Source of the DNA: Hyphomonadaceae bacterium
GTDB lineage: Bacteria > Pseudomonadota > Alphaproteobacteria > Caulobacterales > Aquidulcibacteraceae
NCBI GenBank assembly: GCA_016791425.1
Contig: JAEUMQ010000004.1
Location: forward strand, 1-64,000
Reading direction: 5' to 3'
DNA length: 64,000 nt
Part shown: one piece after another, positions 33,591-41,719 of the stretch
How the letters are laid out: every line of letters begins with the position of its first letter
Position numbering within the stretch: the stretch's first letter is position 1
Notes under the pieces: model-generated
Databases searched by the model: none
Seen by the model: the letters and a program-made list of their open reading frames with translations, nothing else
Told to the model about the DNA's origin: nothing
Translations under genes and position numbers: made by a program

Positions 33591-34001
33591 TCAGGCGGCT
33601 GTTGCAGCAGCCATGGCCCGCGCGATCTCGATATCGACATCGCTGGGCGCGCCCCCGCACGCCACCGCGCCGACAACTTCCCCATCCCGGATGACGGCCA
33701 AGCCGCCCGGCAGGTTCGTCAGGCGTGGATCGCCCCATTGCACGAGATCGCCCCCGCGCTGGCGCAATTGGTCGCCGAAAACCGAGGTGTCACGGCCCAT
33801 TTCTGCCGCGGTGAAGACCTTTCGGAACGCGTGCTTTAGGTTGCGGGCCGGCGCGCCGTCCATGCGCTCGCACGCGATGATCTCGCCGGTGCGGTCGCCC
33901 ACCGCGAGCGCGACGACGACGCCGCGGGCCCTGGCGGCGGCAAGGCCGGCCTCGAGCGCCGCGCGGGCTTCACCTTGGCTGAGAGAATGGTGCACGAGCA
34001 T
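33591..34001 (-). CDS. GlcG/HbpS-type haem-binding-like protein
   Basis: The 136-residue protein matches the GlcG/HbpS/PduO-C fold: LAVGDRTGEIIACERMDGAP, the FGD motif in TSVFGDQ, and PGGLAVIRDGEVVGAVACGGAPSDVDIEIA. Family members bind haem or act as small accessory proteins in degradation loci. The motif AAATGCTATG (34008-34017) lies directly upstream of the ATG. Confidence 0.8.
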   Translation of the reverse strand: MLVHHSLSQGEARAALEAGLAAARARGVVVALAVGDRTGEIIACERMDGAPARNLKHAFRKVFTAAEMGRDTSVFGDQLRQRGGDLVQWGDPRLTNLPGGLAVIRDGEVVGAVACGGAPSDVDIEIARAMAAATAA

Positions 34002-34104
34002 CGGTCGAAATGCTATGAAGTTAGACCAAGGCGCGTCAAGGGCGCACGGGTGGGCGTTTGCGCAGGGGCAGGCCGAAGGCTAGCCTTGAGTCGGATGGGA
34101 TAAG

Positions 34105-34962
34105 ATGCCGAAACGGGTGGTGAGCAAGCGTGCGCGGTCGCAGCCCGCGCCGGCGCGTCCCGCGGACACGACAAACATGCTCGGCGGCCAGAACCGTTCG
34201 CCGCTCTACCACCAGATTTATCTCATCCTGCGCAGCCGGATCCTCGATGGCGAGTACGGCCCGGGCGATTACCTGCCCGGCGAGCGTGACCTCGAAGCGC
34301 TGTTCCAGGTCTCCCGCATCACCGCCGTGCGTGCGCTCAACGAACTTGCCGGCGAGGGCCTCGTCGTGCGCGAGCGCGGCCGCGGCACCCGCGTGCAATT
34401 CGTCGCGCGCGGCATCGTCGCGCGCGGGCCGGTGGAGCCTGGCTTTCCCGGCGGCGGCCTTCGCGACGGGGGCGAGAAGGTCTCCAGCCAGATCTGGGCC
34501 GACGTCACGGTCCATGAGTTCAACTACCTCAAGGCAAATCGCACCGTCGCCGAAGCGCTGAAGCTCGCCGAGGGCGATCTTGTCCAGTACGCGGCGCGCT
34601 CCTGGCGCTTCGAAAGCCGTCCCTTCAACTTCGTGCTCACCTATGTGCCGGAGGACATCGGCCGCCTGTGGAGCAAGAAGGAGATGGAGACGTATCCGCT
34701 GGGCACGCTGTTCGAGAAGCACGGCGTGCGCATCAATCTTGTTCAGGAGCAGGTGACCGCGACTCTGGCGGATATGCTTCTCTCGCAGCGCTTGGAGGTG
34801 TCGGCCGGCTCGCCCATCCTCAAGATCAAGCGCATCGCCTTCGACGCCGCTGGGCGGCCCATTGAGTTCGTGACCGGCTTCTATCCGCCCGATCGCTACC
34901 AGTACGAGGTCACGCTGCCGCGCAAGGGCGGCCATGTTCGCGGTAGGCCGGAAACCCTGTAG
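34105..34962 (+). CDS. GntR-family regulator with UTRA ligand domain
   Basis: The 285-residue protein has an N-terminal winged HTH (LYHQIYLILRSRILDGEYGPGDYLPGERDLEALFQVSRITAVRALNELAGEG shortened: about residues 32-90) and a C-terminal UTRA domain (about 115-275) that binds a small effector, as in HutC. It is likely the local regulator of the surrounding Rieske/ThDP genes and may bind the TATRGCATTT-type sites. That link is inferred from position. Confidence 0.85.
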   Translation: MPKRVVSKRARSQPAPARPADTTNMLGGQNRSPLYHQIYLILRSRILDGEYGPGDYLPGERDLEALFQVSRITAVRALNELAGEGLVVRERGRGTRVQFVARGIVARGPVEPGFPGGGLRDGGEKVSSQIWADVTVHEFNYLKANRTVAEALKLAEGDLVQYAARSWRFESRPFNFVLTYVPEDIGRLWSKKEMETYPLGTLFEKHGVRINLVQEQVTATLADMLLSQRLEVSAGSPILKIKRIAFDAAGRPIEFVTGFYPPDRYQYEVTLPRKGGHVRGRPETL

Positions 34963-34982
34963 GGTTTTTGCCGAGCGGCTTC

Positions 34983-35459
34983 CTAATAAGTCTGCAGGTG
35001 CTTGGAATCCGCCATCCATTCGCGATGCGGCTCGACATTGATGCGCTGCGACTTCTCTTCCTCGCTCGGCTCCATCACCGCGACCATCTGCAGGATTTCG
35101 AGGTCGCCGTCGCCGGCCTTGCAGAACTTGTAGCGGCTGCCGCCGGGGATCACGATGCCCTGCATCGGCGTCAGATCGCCAAGCACTTTGTCATCGACGC
35201 CATAGAAGATCGCGCGGCCCTTCAGCACGAACCACGTTGTCTCCGAATGCGTGTGGTAGTGCAGATTGTTTTCGCCGCCGTCGTGCACGCATTGGATCAC
35301 CACCTGCATGTTGGGGCGCCGCACGAGCCAAGTGTTCTGCTTCGGCCGCCCGTTCGGGACCGGCTTTTGGTAGTCGAACGTGGTGATCTCGGCTTCAGCC
35401 GCTTGGTGGAACGCTTCGCGCTCCTCGCTGCTCAACGTCCGGGGGTCGATCGCGGCCAT
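34983..35459 (-). CDS. Cupin-domain protein
   Basis: The 158-residue protein has the two cupin motifs: HYHTHSETTWFVLKGR (metal-binding His and Glu) and PGGSRYKFCKAGDGDLEILQM. It may be a dioxygenase, an isomerase or a binding protein for an aromatic acid. AAGGAGCG lies upstream of the ATG. A minus-strand promoter-like arrangement (TTGACT, then TATAGCATTT at 35494-35485) precedes it. Confidence 0.78.
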   Translation of the reverse strand: MAAIDPRTLSSEEREAFHQAAEAEITTFDYQKPVPNGRPKQNTWLVRRPNMQVVIQCVHDGGENNLHYHTHSETTWFVLKGRAIFYGVDDKVLGDLTPMQGIVIPGGSRYKFCKAGDGDLEILQMVAVMEPSEEEKSQRINVEPHREWMADSKHLQTY

Positions 35460-35484
35460 CCATCGCTCCTTGGGGGAAGGCCGA

Positions 35485-35510
35485 AAATGCTATAGTCCTA
35501 GGTCATAAAA
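35485..35510 (-). promoter_or_regulatory. Promoter-like region of the cupin gene
   Basis: On the minus strand TTGACT is followed, at -10 spacing of 15-17 bases, by TATAGCATTT. This copy of the repeated decamer is therefore positioned like a -10 element, which is an alternative to the operator reading. Confidence 0.45.
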
Positions 35511-35530
35511 GTCAAATCGGTGCCTTCCGC

Positions 35531-37060
35531 TCAGCTTGGCGGCCGCCGTCGGGCGAAATAGGCGTCGATCAGCTGATAGGCCGCCTCCCGCGGCGCCCGC
35601 GCCGAGCCCGTCATGGGTGCGAAATTCATGACCTTCGGCGAGCGCGCATTGTAGACCGGCCAGCGCGGCAGGCCGCGCCCGTTGGGGTCGCCGGTGCGGG
35701 CGAAATTGATCCAGTATTCAGCCATGGTCCGTCCGATCCGGCGGTCGGTCTCGGTCCACTCCCGCCGCATGCGGTCGAAGTTCTGGAACACGTAGACGAT
35801 CTCCGCCGCGTGGATCGGCCCAGCCGGCATGACCTCGGAGGCGGGCGGCTGCTGCTCCCAGTGATAGAGATAGGCCCGCGCGCGGCCCGTCCGCGCCTGC
35901 AGCTCCGCCCAGCTGCGCATCTGCCACCCGACGACGTCTGTGTTCATCTGCCACTCGGGCGCACCCTGATAGAGCGCTGCGAACGCCGCCCGCTCTTCAT
36001 CCGTGCTCGGATTGATCCATGGAACGCGCAGATTGATCCCTTCCCCAGCGTTCCAGCCGACGAGCGTCGGCACATCGCTCTGCCTTCCCGCCTTGAACGT
36101 TTCATAGACCGTTTGCGGCAGCACATACCCGTCTCGCTCGAGCGGCCACAGCATCTTGCCGGTCGCGACGATCGCTTCGGTCGGCAGCGCACGCATCTCG
36201 GCAAGCGAGCGCGCGCCGAGCGACGCGCCGATCTCGACGCCGAGCTGTTCGGCCTGTTCCCGCGTTTGCCCGCCGAGCAACCCGGCCGCCCAATCCATCT
36301 GCGAGGTGCTTTCTCCGATCGCGCGCTGGAAGAGCCCGCGCGCCAGCGGCGAGGCCTGCAGGATGTTCACCGCCCCGCTGCCGGCCGATTCCCCGAAGAT
36401 CGTCACGTTCCCCGGGTCGCCGCCGAATGCTGCGATGTTCTCCTTGATCCAGCCGAGGGCGGCGATCTGGTCGAGCGTGCCGTAATTGCCGGAGCTGTGA
36501 TACGGCGCCTCCGCGCTTAGCTCGGGGTGGGCGAGGAGCCCGAAAATCCCGAGCCGGTAATTGATCGTCACCAGCACCACGCCCGCTTGCGCGAACGCTC
36601 CGCCGTCCAGTTCCGGCGTCGAGCCGGAGCCGAAATTGTACCCCCCGCCATGGATCCACACCATCACGGGCCGGCGCTCCCCGGCGGCCCGCGCCGTGGT
36701 CCAGATGTTGAGCGCCAGGCAGTCTTCGTTCTCGCCGCGCTCGGTGTCGCCGATGAATTCCGAGCGTCTCCCCGAGCGTATCACCTGCGGGCAATCGGCC
36801 GAGTAGGCGCGCGCCGGGCGCACCCCTTGCCAGGCGACCGGCGGCTGCGGCGCCCGCCAGCGGAGCTGGCCGATCGGCGCAGCCGCGTAGGGGATGCCGC
36901 GAAAGACCGTGACGCCGTCCGCGCGCGCTTCGCCCTCGATCGCGCCGGATTTCGTCTGCACGCGCGTCTCAAGCGCCGCGGCCGGCGACGCGAAGACCCA
37001 GAAAGCGAGCGCGGCCGCCGTCCCGGCCCGCCCAAACGCGCTCAGCCAGCCCCATCCCAT
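35531..37060 (-). CDS. Exported type-B carboxylesterase
   Basis: The 509-residue protein has a signal peptide (GRAGTAAALAFWVFASPAAA) and a complete alpha/beta-hydrolase of the cholinesterase/carboxylesterase B class. It has the oxyanion segment WIHGGGYNFGSG, nucleophile elbow GESAGSG, and the Glu and His regions further on. It would hydrolyse esters in the periplasm, plausibly phthalate or other aromatic esters given the downstream pathway genes. Three in-frame starts exist; the Met at 37060 has the best site. An operator-like inverted repeat lies upstream. Confidence 0.85.
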   Translation of the reverse strand: MGWGWLSAFGRAGTAAALAFWVFASPAAALETRVQTKSGAIEGEARADGVTVFRGIPYAAAPIGQLRWRAPQPPVAWQGVRPARAYSADCPQVIRSGRRSEFIGDTERGENEDCLALNIWTTARAAGERRPVMVWIHGGGYNFGSGSTPELDGGAFAQAGVVLVTINYRLGIFGLLAHPELSAEAPYHSSGNYGTLDQIAALGWIKENIAAFGGDPGNVTIFGESAGSGAVNILQASPLARGLFQRAIGESTSQMDWAAGLLGGQTREQAEQLGVEIGASLGARSLAEMRALPTEAIVATGKMLWPLERDGYVLPQTVYETFKAGRQSDVPTLVGWNAGEGINLRVPWINPSTDEERAAFAALYQGAPEWQMNTDVVGWQMRSWAELQARTGRARAYLYHWEQQPPASEVMPAGPIHAAEIVYVFQNFDRMRREWTETDRRIGRTMAEYWINFARTGDPNGRGLPRWPVYNARSPKVMNFAPMTGSARAPREAAYQLIDAYFARRRPPS

Positions 37061-37077
37061 GGTCGCCCCCATCCCTT

Positions 37078-37106
37078 CAGACAATTGTGTATCAGGATTG
37101 TGTCTG
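37078..37106 (-). promoter_or_regulatory. Operator-like inverted repeat upstream of the esterase
   Basis: CAGACA (37078-37083) and TGTCTG (37101-37106) form an inverted repeat that includes GACAATTGTG (37080-37089). The same ten bases occur at 38792-38801 in front of the DoxX cassette. Either GntR/FCD regulator in this stretch could bind both. Confidence 0.5.
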
Positions 37107-37153
37107 CCGATCCGCTAGAACACACGGCGCCGCCGCGCGCAAGCGTGCTGCTC

Positions 37154-37879
37154 TCAGAGCCCGCGCGCGCCCAAGAGGTTGAGCAGCATGCCCTCCATGC
37201 GCGCGCGGTCGGTCTCGAAGGCGCCGACCAGCGCCGTGCGGTCGCAGCGCGTCAGTGCGCGCAGGAGGTGGCGTTCGTCCTTCGTGGCCTTCTCGCCGCC
37301 CGCGCGCTGCGGGGTGGCGAACAGCGATCGGTAGCGGTCGGTGAGCCGCCAAAGCCGCATCGCTTCGCTCACCAGCACCTTCATCGGCGACAGATCGTAG
37401 ATGGCGCGGTGGAATTCGCGGTGGCGCGCATCCCACTGCGCCCGCTCGCCTCTCGCCAGCAATCCGTCGAGCTCGTTGACCATCTCGGTGAGCTGCAAGG
37501 TCTGCTCTTTCGTCGGCCATTCGACGCTCTTCAGGATCTCGGTTTCGATCAGGCGCCGCATGCGGTAAAGTTGACGCGCTTCATCGCTCGAAAGCATGGC
37601 GACGAAGAACCCGCGATTGGCGTCGTGCTGCAGCAGTCCCTCGGCCGCGAGCTGCTTGAGGGCCTCCCGGACCGGCACGCGGCTCGCCTTGAATTGCTCG
37701 GCGAGCTGCATCTGTCCCAGGTGCACGCCGGGCGAGAGGGCGCCGCGCGCGATAAGGTCGCGAATCCGGTCGGCGATGAGATTCGGGATCGCGTCCGCCG
37801 GCGCCGGTTCGGCGCCCTTGCGCGGAATGGGGCGACGCGGAGCGATAGGCCGAGGCGCCCTTTTTTGCTTTGCCGCCAT
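37154..37879 (-). CDS. GntR-family regulator with FCD domain, copy 1
   Basis: The 241-residue protein has a basic N-terminus, a winged HTH (GQMQLAEQFKASRVPVREAL, about 54-73) and an all-helical FCD effector domain (about 95-225) with metal-site residues in HREFHRAI. It is a close paralogue of the regulator at 39534. It lies directly behind the DoxX/small-membrane-protein pair, which forms the left arm of a mirror-image cassette. Confidence 0.85.
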   Translation of the reverse strand: MAAKQKRAPRPIAPRRPIPRKGAEPAPADAIPNLIADRIRDLIARGALSPGVHLGQMQLAEQFKASRVPVREALKQLAAEGLLQHDANRGFFVAMLSSDEARQLYRMRRLIETEILKSVEWPTKEQTLQLTEMVNELDGLLARGERAQWDARHREFHRAIYDLSPMKVLVSEAMRLWRLTDRYRSLFATPQRAGGEKATKDERHLLRALTRCDRTALVGAFETDRARMEGMLLNLLGARGL

Positions 37880-37961
37880 GCCCGCTTACACGCCCTGTCC
37901 AACACGCGATACTTCCACAATCGCTGCGCGCAGTCCAGGCGTCCGGGAAGCGCGACCTCCC

Positions 37962-38072
37962 TTAGCGCTTTCCCCGCACGCGGTCGATGATGATCGCGGC
38001 AATGACGAGGACGGTTGCGACGCTAAGCGGCACGACATCGTACCAGAAGCTCATGAAGGCGGGGATTTGCAT
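37962..38072 (-). CDS. Tiny single-TM protein, mirror copy 1 (36 aa)
   Basis: A 36-residue protein, MQIPAFMSFWYDVVPLSVA then a membrane span (TVLVIAAIII) and DRVRGKR. It begins 6 bases after the DoxX-like gene. Its counterpart at 39355 has the same size and layout in the opposite orientation, which supports coding. Probably a subunit or partner of the DoxX-like protein. Confidence 0.65.
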   Translation of the reverse strand: MQIPAFMSFWYDVVPLSVATVLVIAAIIIDRVRGKR

Positions 38073-38078
38073 GGGGCC

Positions 38079-38537
38079 TCAGGGAAGCTTGGTGTCGGAC
38101 CAGCGCGCCGTCCAGATCGGTCTTGGCGGCGCGTTGAACCGGAGGAGGGGCATGTAATAGCGCCCATAGAACACGATTAGGATCGTGTTGAGGAAGAGTT
38201 CCTGTGGACCGCTGTAAAGCTGGCGCGGTTGCGCAACGATGAACGTATTTAGGATGAAGATCACGATCGTGATCGGAAACTCCGCGATCAGCGCCAGTGG
38301 AACCAAGCGGCCGAAGAAGATCAGGAGCCCGGTGACGAGCTCGGTGAATTTCACCAGCTCGTAGATTCCCATCTCGGCCAGGATCCGCACGAACGGTCCC
38401 CCGATCGGATGATCGACGCGGCTCAGCACTTCGAAGCCGAGATAGTGCCGCAGCGCCGAATAGATGAGATGCGCGCCGAACAGCAGGCGGAACCAGAGGA
38501 TGACGTATTTCATCGCGCCGCTCGAACCGTCAGGCAT
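38079..38537 (-). CDS. DoxX-like membrane protein, mirror copy 1
   Basis: The 152-residue protein has four transmembrane helices and shares clear similarity with the protein at 38888: M-K/R-Y-V-I/V-L-W start, PLALIAEFPITI versus PLALVMEFPITL, NTFI versus NTFV, PRQLYSGPQELFLN versus PRQLFTGPRELFYN, and Y-x-PML/PLL-x-F near the end. Function unknown; a membrane redox or metabolite role is possible. GGAG precedes the ATG at 38537. Confidence 0.75.
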   Translation of the reverse strand: MPDGSSGAMKYVILWFRLLFGAHLIYSALRHYLGFEVLSRVDHPIGGPFVRILAEMGIYELVKFTELVTGLLIFFGRLVPLALIAEFPITIVIFILNTFIVAQPRQLYSGPQELFLNTILIVFYGRYYMPLLRFNAPPRPIWTARWSDTKLP

Positions 38538-38571
38538 CTCGAACTCCGGGAACTCTACGCGCTGGGAAAAA

Positions 38572-38601
38572 TTGAGGGCCGCGCGGGGACGCGGCCCTCA
38601 A
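38572..38601. other. Perfect 12-bp hairpin in the shared 5' region
   Basis: TTGAGGGCCGCG (38572-38583) pairs perfectly with CGCGGCCCTCAA (38590-38601) around a 6-base loop. It lies about 35 bases upstream of the leftward DoxX-like start, in the 350-base gap between the mirror cassettes. It could be an attenuator or a leader structure; no T-tract follows. Confidence 0.6.
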
Positions 38602-38763
38602 GGCTGGGTTGAACGAAAAGGTCGCGCGGCGGCGGCGCCCGTCCCGACGACCATGAACAGTTTGAAGCCCCGCACGCGCGGGATCGCGAGCCTCCCCGAT
38701 TCCCGTGCCCCCTGTTTGTGTCGGAGCGCTTCGGAGCCGCCAGACTTCCCGGCCTTTGCGGGC

Positions 38764-38801
38764 TTGTCAATTTTGTATGCCTCGATTGACGGACAATTGT
38801 G
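38764..38801 (+). promoter_or_regulatory. Operator region of the rightward DoxX cassette
   Basis: GTCAAT (38766-38771) and ATTGAC (38785-38790) are a perfect inverted repeat. TTGTC at the left and GACAATTGTG (38792-38801) at the right extend the symmetry. The last ten bases are shared with the esterase operator at 37080. Confidence 0.5.
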
Positions 38802-38887
38802 CGTTACCTCCGCCGTCGTGCATGATGGCTGGCGTTGGGGCTGAAGGGGGAGGCTCGGAGGCTCGTGCGGGGAGGAAAAACGGCCTG

Positions 38888-39358
38888 ATGCGCTATGTCG
38901 TCCTCTGGGTGCGGGTCGCCTTCGGCGTCCATTCCCTGGTCTCTGGCCTCAACCACTTCCTGGAATTCCCATTCCTGCCCTTGCCGCCGCTCGACGCCTC
39001 TCCGGCCGGCGTCTTCATCGCCGAGCTCGCCCGCATCGGCCTCTACGACGTGATCAAGGCCGTCGAGGTGGCGGTCGGCCTCTGCCTTGTCTCGAACCGC
39101 TTCGTGCCGTTGGCGCTCGTGATGGAATTCCCGATCACGCTGAGCATCTTCTGGCTCAACACCTTCGTCGATGCCGCGCCGCGCCAATTGTTCACCGGCC
39201 CGCGCGAGCTCTTTTACAACGTGTTCCTTCTGGCCGCTTATGCCGGATACTACGCGCCGATGCTGGGATTCCGCGTCGGTTCTAGTCCGATCTGGCGGCC
39301 CTCAGTCGCCGCGGACATCGCCGGCGGCGTCGCGGGGAAGGCGAGGGGCCCATCATGA
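38888..39358 (+). CDS. DoxX-like membrane protein, mirror copy 2
   Basis: The 156-residue four-TM protein is the paralogue of the gene at 38079-38537, transcribed in the opposite direction. GGAGG lies about 13 bases before the ATG; an upstream extension has no domain content. Its stop overlaps the start of the tiny protein that follows (ATGA). Confidence 0.75.
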   Translation: MRYVVLWVRVAFGVHSLVSGLNHFLEFPFLPLPPLDASPAGVFIAELARIGLYDVIKAVEVAVGLCLVSNRFVPLALVMEFPITLSIFWLNTFVDAAPRQLFTGPRELFYNVFLLAAYAGYYAPMLGFRVGSSPIWRPSVAADIAGGVAGKARGPS

Positions 39359-39468
39359 CCCTCCCCGACGCCTCGATCAGCGGCTATGACGCAATCCATT
39401 ATTCGGTCGCGACGGTCGTCGTTCTCGTCGTGCTTGCCTGGGACCTCTACCGTCGCAGGAAGCGCTGA
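39355..39468 (+). CDS. Tiny single-TM protein, mirror copy 2 (37 aa)
   Basis: A 37-residue protein with polar N-terminus, Y-S/V-A-T-V-x-V membrane span (SVATVVVLVVLAWDL) and a YRRRKR tail. It corresponds to the gene at 37962-38072 (both have SVATV before the span). ATG overlaps the DoxX stop. Confidence 0.65.
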   Translation: MTLPDASISGYDAIHYSVATVVVLVVLAWDLYRRRKR

Positions 39469-39533
39469 GGCCCGACGACCTTGCCGATCCACCGGCCCTA
39501 TGGCTTGTTGGGTTTGTTGGAGGTGCACGAAAC

Positions 39534-40229
39534 GTGAGCCGGACGAAGGCAGAGCGCGCGCCCGAGCGCGAAGCCGCGGCGCCGCCGGCGGGCATCCCGG
39601 CCCGCATCGCCGATCAGATCCGCGAGCTGGTCGCCTCCGGGCGCTTCGCGCCTGGTCTGCGCCTTGGCCAGGTGGAGCTCGCCGAGCAATTCGACGCCAG
39701 CCGCATGGCGGCGCGCGAGGCGCTGAAGCTGCTGTCCGCCGAGGGCATGGTCGTCCACGATCCCAATCGCGGTTTCTTCGTCGCCGCCTTGTCGAGCGAC
39801 GAGGCGCGCCAATTGTTCCTGCTGCGCGGCCTCATGGAGACTGAGCTGCTCTCCAACATGCGCTGGCCGACGCGCGAGGAGGTCGCCGATCTGCGCCGTC
39901 GCGCCCACGAGCTGGAGACGATGCTCAACACCGGCGATCGCTCTGCGTGGTGGCGCAGGCACCGCGAGTTCCATCGCGCCATTTTCGAGCTCTCGAACGA
40001 CAAGATCATTGTTCGCGAGGCGATGCGCCTCTGGGCGCTCACGGATCGCTATCGCAGCTTCATCGGGCTTCCCAAGCGCGCCAGCGCCGAGCGCAGCGTG
40101 CTCAACAAGCACGATCTCGTCGAGGCCCTGGCCGACAGGGATCGCGATTCGCTCATCGCCGCGCGCGCGCATCGCCGCCACCTCTTCGAGGAGCTCGTCC
40201 TCGAGACGCTGTCGCGCCGCGGTCTCTGA
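39534..40229 (+). CDS. GntR-family regulator with FCD domain, copy 2
   Basis: The 231-residue protein is a paralogue of the regulator at 37154-37879: the segments HDPNRGFFVAALSSDEARQLF and HDANRGFFVAMLSSDEARQLY shortened to their cores, HREFHRAI and EAMRLW, and LTDRYRS are shared. It has an N-terminal winged HTH and a helical FCD domain. It starts at GTG and closes the right arm of the mirror cassette, converging on the AAHS transporter. Confidence 0.85.
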   Translation: MSRTKAERAPEREAAAPPAGIPARIADQIRELVASGRFAPGLRLGQVELAEQFDASRMAAREALKLLSAEGMVVHDPNRGFFVAALSSDEARQLFLLRGLMETELLSNMRWPTREEVADLRRRAHELETMLNTGDRSAWWRRHREFHRAIFELSNDKIIVREAMRLWALTDRYRSFIGLPKRASAERSVLNKHDLVEALADRDRDSLIAARAHRRHLFEELVLETLSRRGL

Positions 40230-41585
40230 TCAGGACTTCTCCGTTTCGTCGAGCCGCAGGCTCCCGAAGCGCTTCGCCGAAAGCCACGCCAGCAGCAGTG
40301 TCGAGAGCGCTCCGGCCGCGAGCGTTGCGGCCACGACGCCGAGCAGCGTCGAAAGCGGCGCGTGCGCGCCGATGAGCGCCGCTCCGACCATCGGCCCGAA
40401 GATCGATCCGATCCGCCCTGCGCCGAACGCGAGCCCGACGCCCTTGGCGCGATACGCCGTCGGATAGATGAGGCCCGCCGCTGCGTTGTCGCCGAATTGT
40501 CCGCCGAGCACGCAGAAACCAGCGAGCGCGACCAGCAGGCCGAGCAGGATCGGCGATGCGTCCGGAAGCCCCACCAGCAGCATCGCCGGCGCCGCAGCCG
40601 CCAGCATGCCCGTCACCGCGAGAAAGCCCCAGCGATCGAGGAGGAAGCTCATCGTCAGCCCGCCGAGCACCGCCCCGACATGGTACATCGACGTGACGAG
40701 CGCGGCCGCCTCGGTGTCCAGCCCCTTCGCTTCGAACAGCAGCGGCATCCAGCTGTTGAGGAAATAGTTGGCCATCAGCGTCGTGGAGAAGGCGCACCAC
40801 AACAGCAAAGTGATCGCCGCCAGCCGGCCGGAGAAGATCGGCCCGGTCAGACCCTTCTCTTCCACGCGGATATGCGGCGCTGCGATCTCCGTCGCTTCGG
40901 TGATCGCAAGGTCCGGCCGCATGCGCCTGAGGGTGCGCACAAGCTCCTTCCTGCGACCCTGCCGCAGTGCGAGATATTTCACCGATTCCGGAAGGAACAG
41001 GACAAGGCCGGCCGCCGTCAGCAGCGGCAGCGCGCCGCCGATCCAGAACAGCGCCTTCCAGCCGTGCTCCGGGACGATCCACGCCGCCGCCAGGCCTGGA
41101 ATGACGCCGCCCACAGTGATCCCCATGAACATCAGGATCACCATGCGGGCGCGGGCGCGTTTCGGCGCCATCTCCGAATTGAGCGCGATCGTGTTCGGCA
41201 GAAGACCGCCCATGCCGATGCCGGTGACGAACCGAAGCCAGGTGATCTGATCGACGTTCTCCGCCGCAACGACGCCGAGCGTGAACGCCCCGAAGATTGC
41301 GCAGCTCCAGATGATCGCCGCGCGCCGTCCGAACCGGTCGCCGATGAAGCCGAACAGCGGCGCCCCGATGAGGATGCCGAACAGGCTCGCGCTCATCATC
41401 GGGCCCATCGCGCCGGCCTGCACGCCCCACTCGCGCACGATGTGCGGCGCCGCGAGGCCCAGAGCGGAAATCTCGAACCCGTCCGCGAACATCGCCAGGA
41501 ACGACCAGAAAAGGAGGACGAAATTGAAGCGGCCGATCTTCTGCCCATCGACCGCCGCTTCCACATTCAGCGCCTGTTCGCTCAT
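40230..41585 (-). CDS. MFS aromatic-acid:H+ symporter (AAHS family)
   Basis: The 451-residue protein has 12 helices and the AAHS signatures: FADGFEISALGLAAPHI with the helix-1 acidic residue, GFIGDRFGRR between helices 2 and 3, and FLPESVKYLALR before the central loop. It imports aromatic acids such as benzoate derivatives with protons, supplying the Rieske and decarboxylase enzymes encoded nearby. GGGGGA precedes the ATG. A MarR gene is divergent from it. Confidence 0.85.
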   Translation of the reverse strand: MSEQALNVEAAVDGQKIGRFNFVLLFWSFLAMFADGFEISALGLAAPHIVREWGVQAGAMGPMMSASLFGILIGAPLFGFIGDRFGRRAAIIWSCAIFGAFTLGVVAAENVDQITWLRFVTGIGMGGLLPNTIALNSEMAPKRARARMVILMFMGITVGGVIPGLAAAWIVPEHGWKALFWIGGALPLLTAAGLVLFLPESVKYLALRQGRRKELVRTLRRMRPDLAITEATEIAAPHIRVEEKGLTGPIFSGRLAAITLLLWCAFSTTLMANYFLNSWMPLLFEAKGLDTEAAALVTSMYHVGAVLGGLTMSFLLDRWGFLAVTGMLAAAAPAMLLVGLPDASPILLGLLVALAGFCVLGGQFGDNAAAGLIYPTAYRAKGVGLAFGAGRIGSIFGPMVGAALIGAHAPLSTLLGVVAATLAAGALSTLLLAWLSAKRFGSLRLDETEKS

Positions 41586-41683
41586 GGCGTTCCCCCGCTC
41601 GGCACATTCCGCGACGCCGAGCGATGCGTCCAGCCCTGATTGGACGCGCGCATTGGACGCCCGCACTTCACAATCGCCGCGCT

Positions 41684-41699
41684 GATGCGATACTGCATC
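41684..41699. promoter_or_regulatory. Palindrome in the AAHS-MarR divergent promoter
   Basis: GATGC-GATACT-GCATC is a perfect 5-base inverted repeat between the divergent transporter and MarR genes. It is placed to let the MarR protein regulate both itself and the transporter. Confidence 0.45.
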
Positions 41700-41719
41700 G
41701 TCACGAAAGCGAGGCCTCA

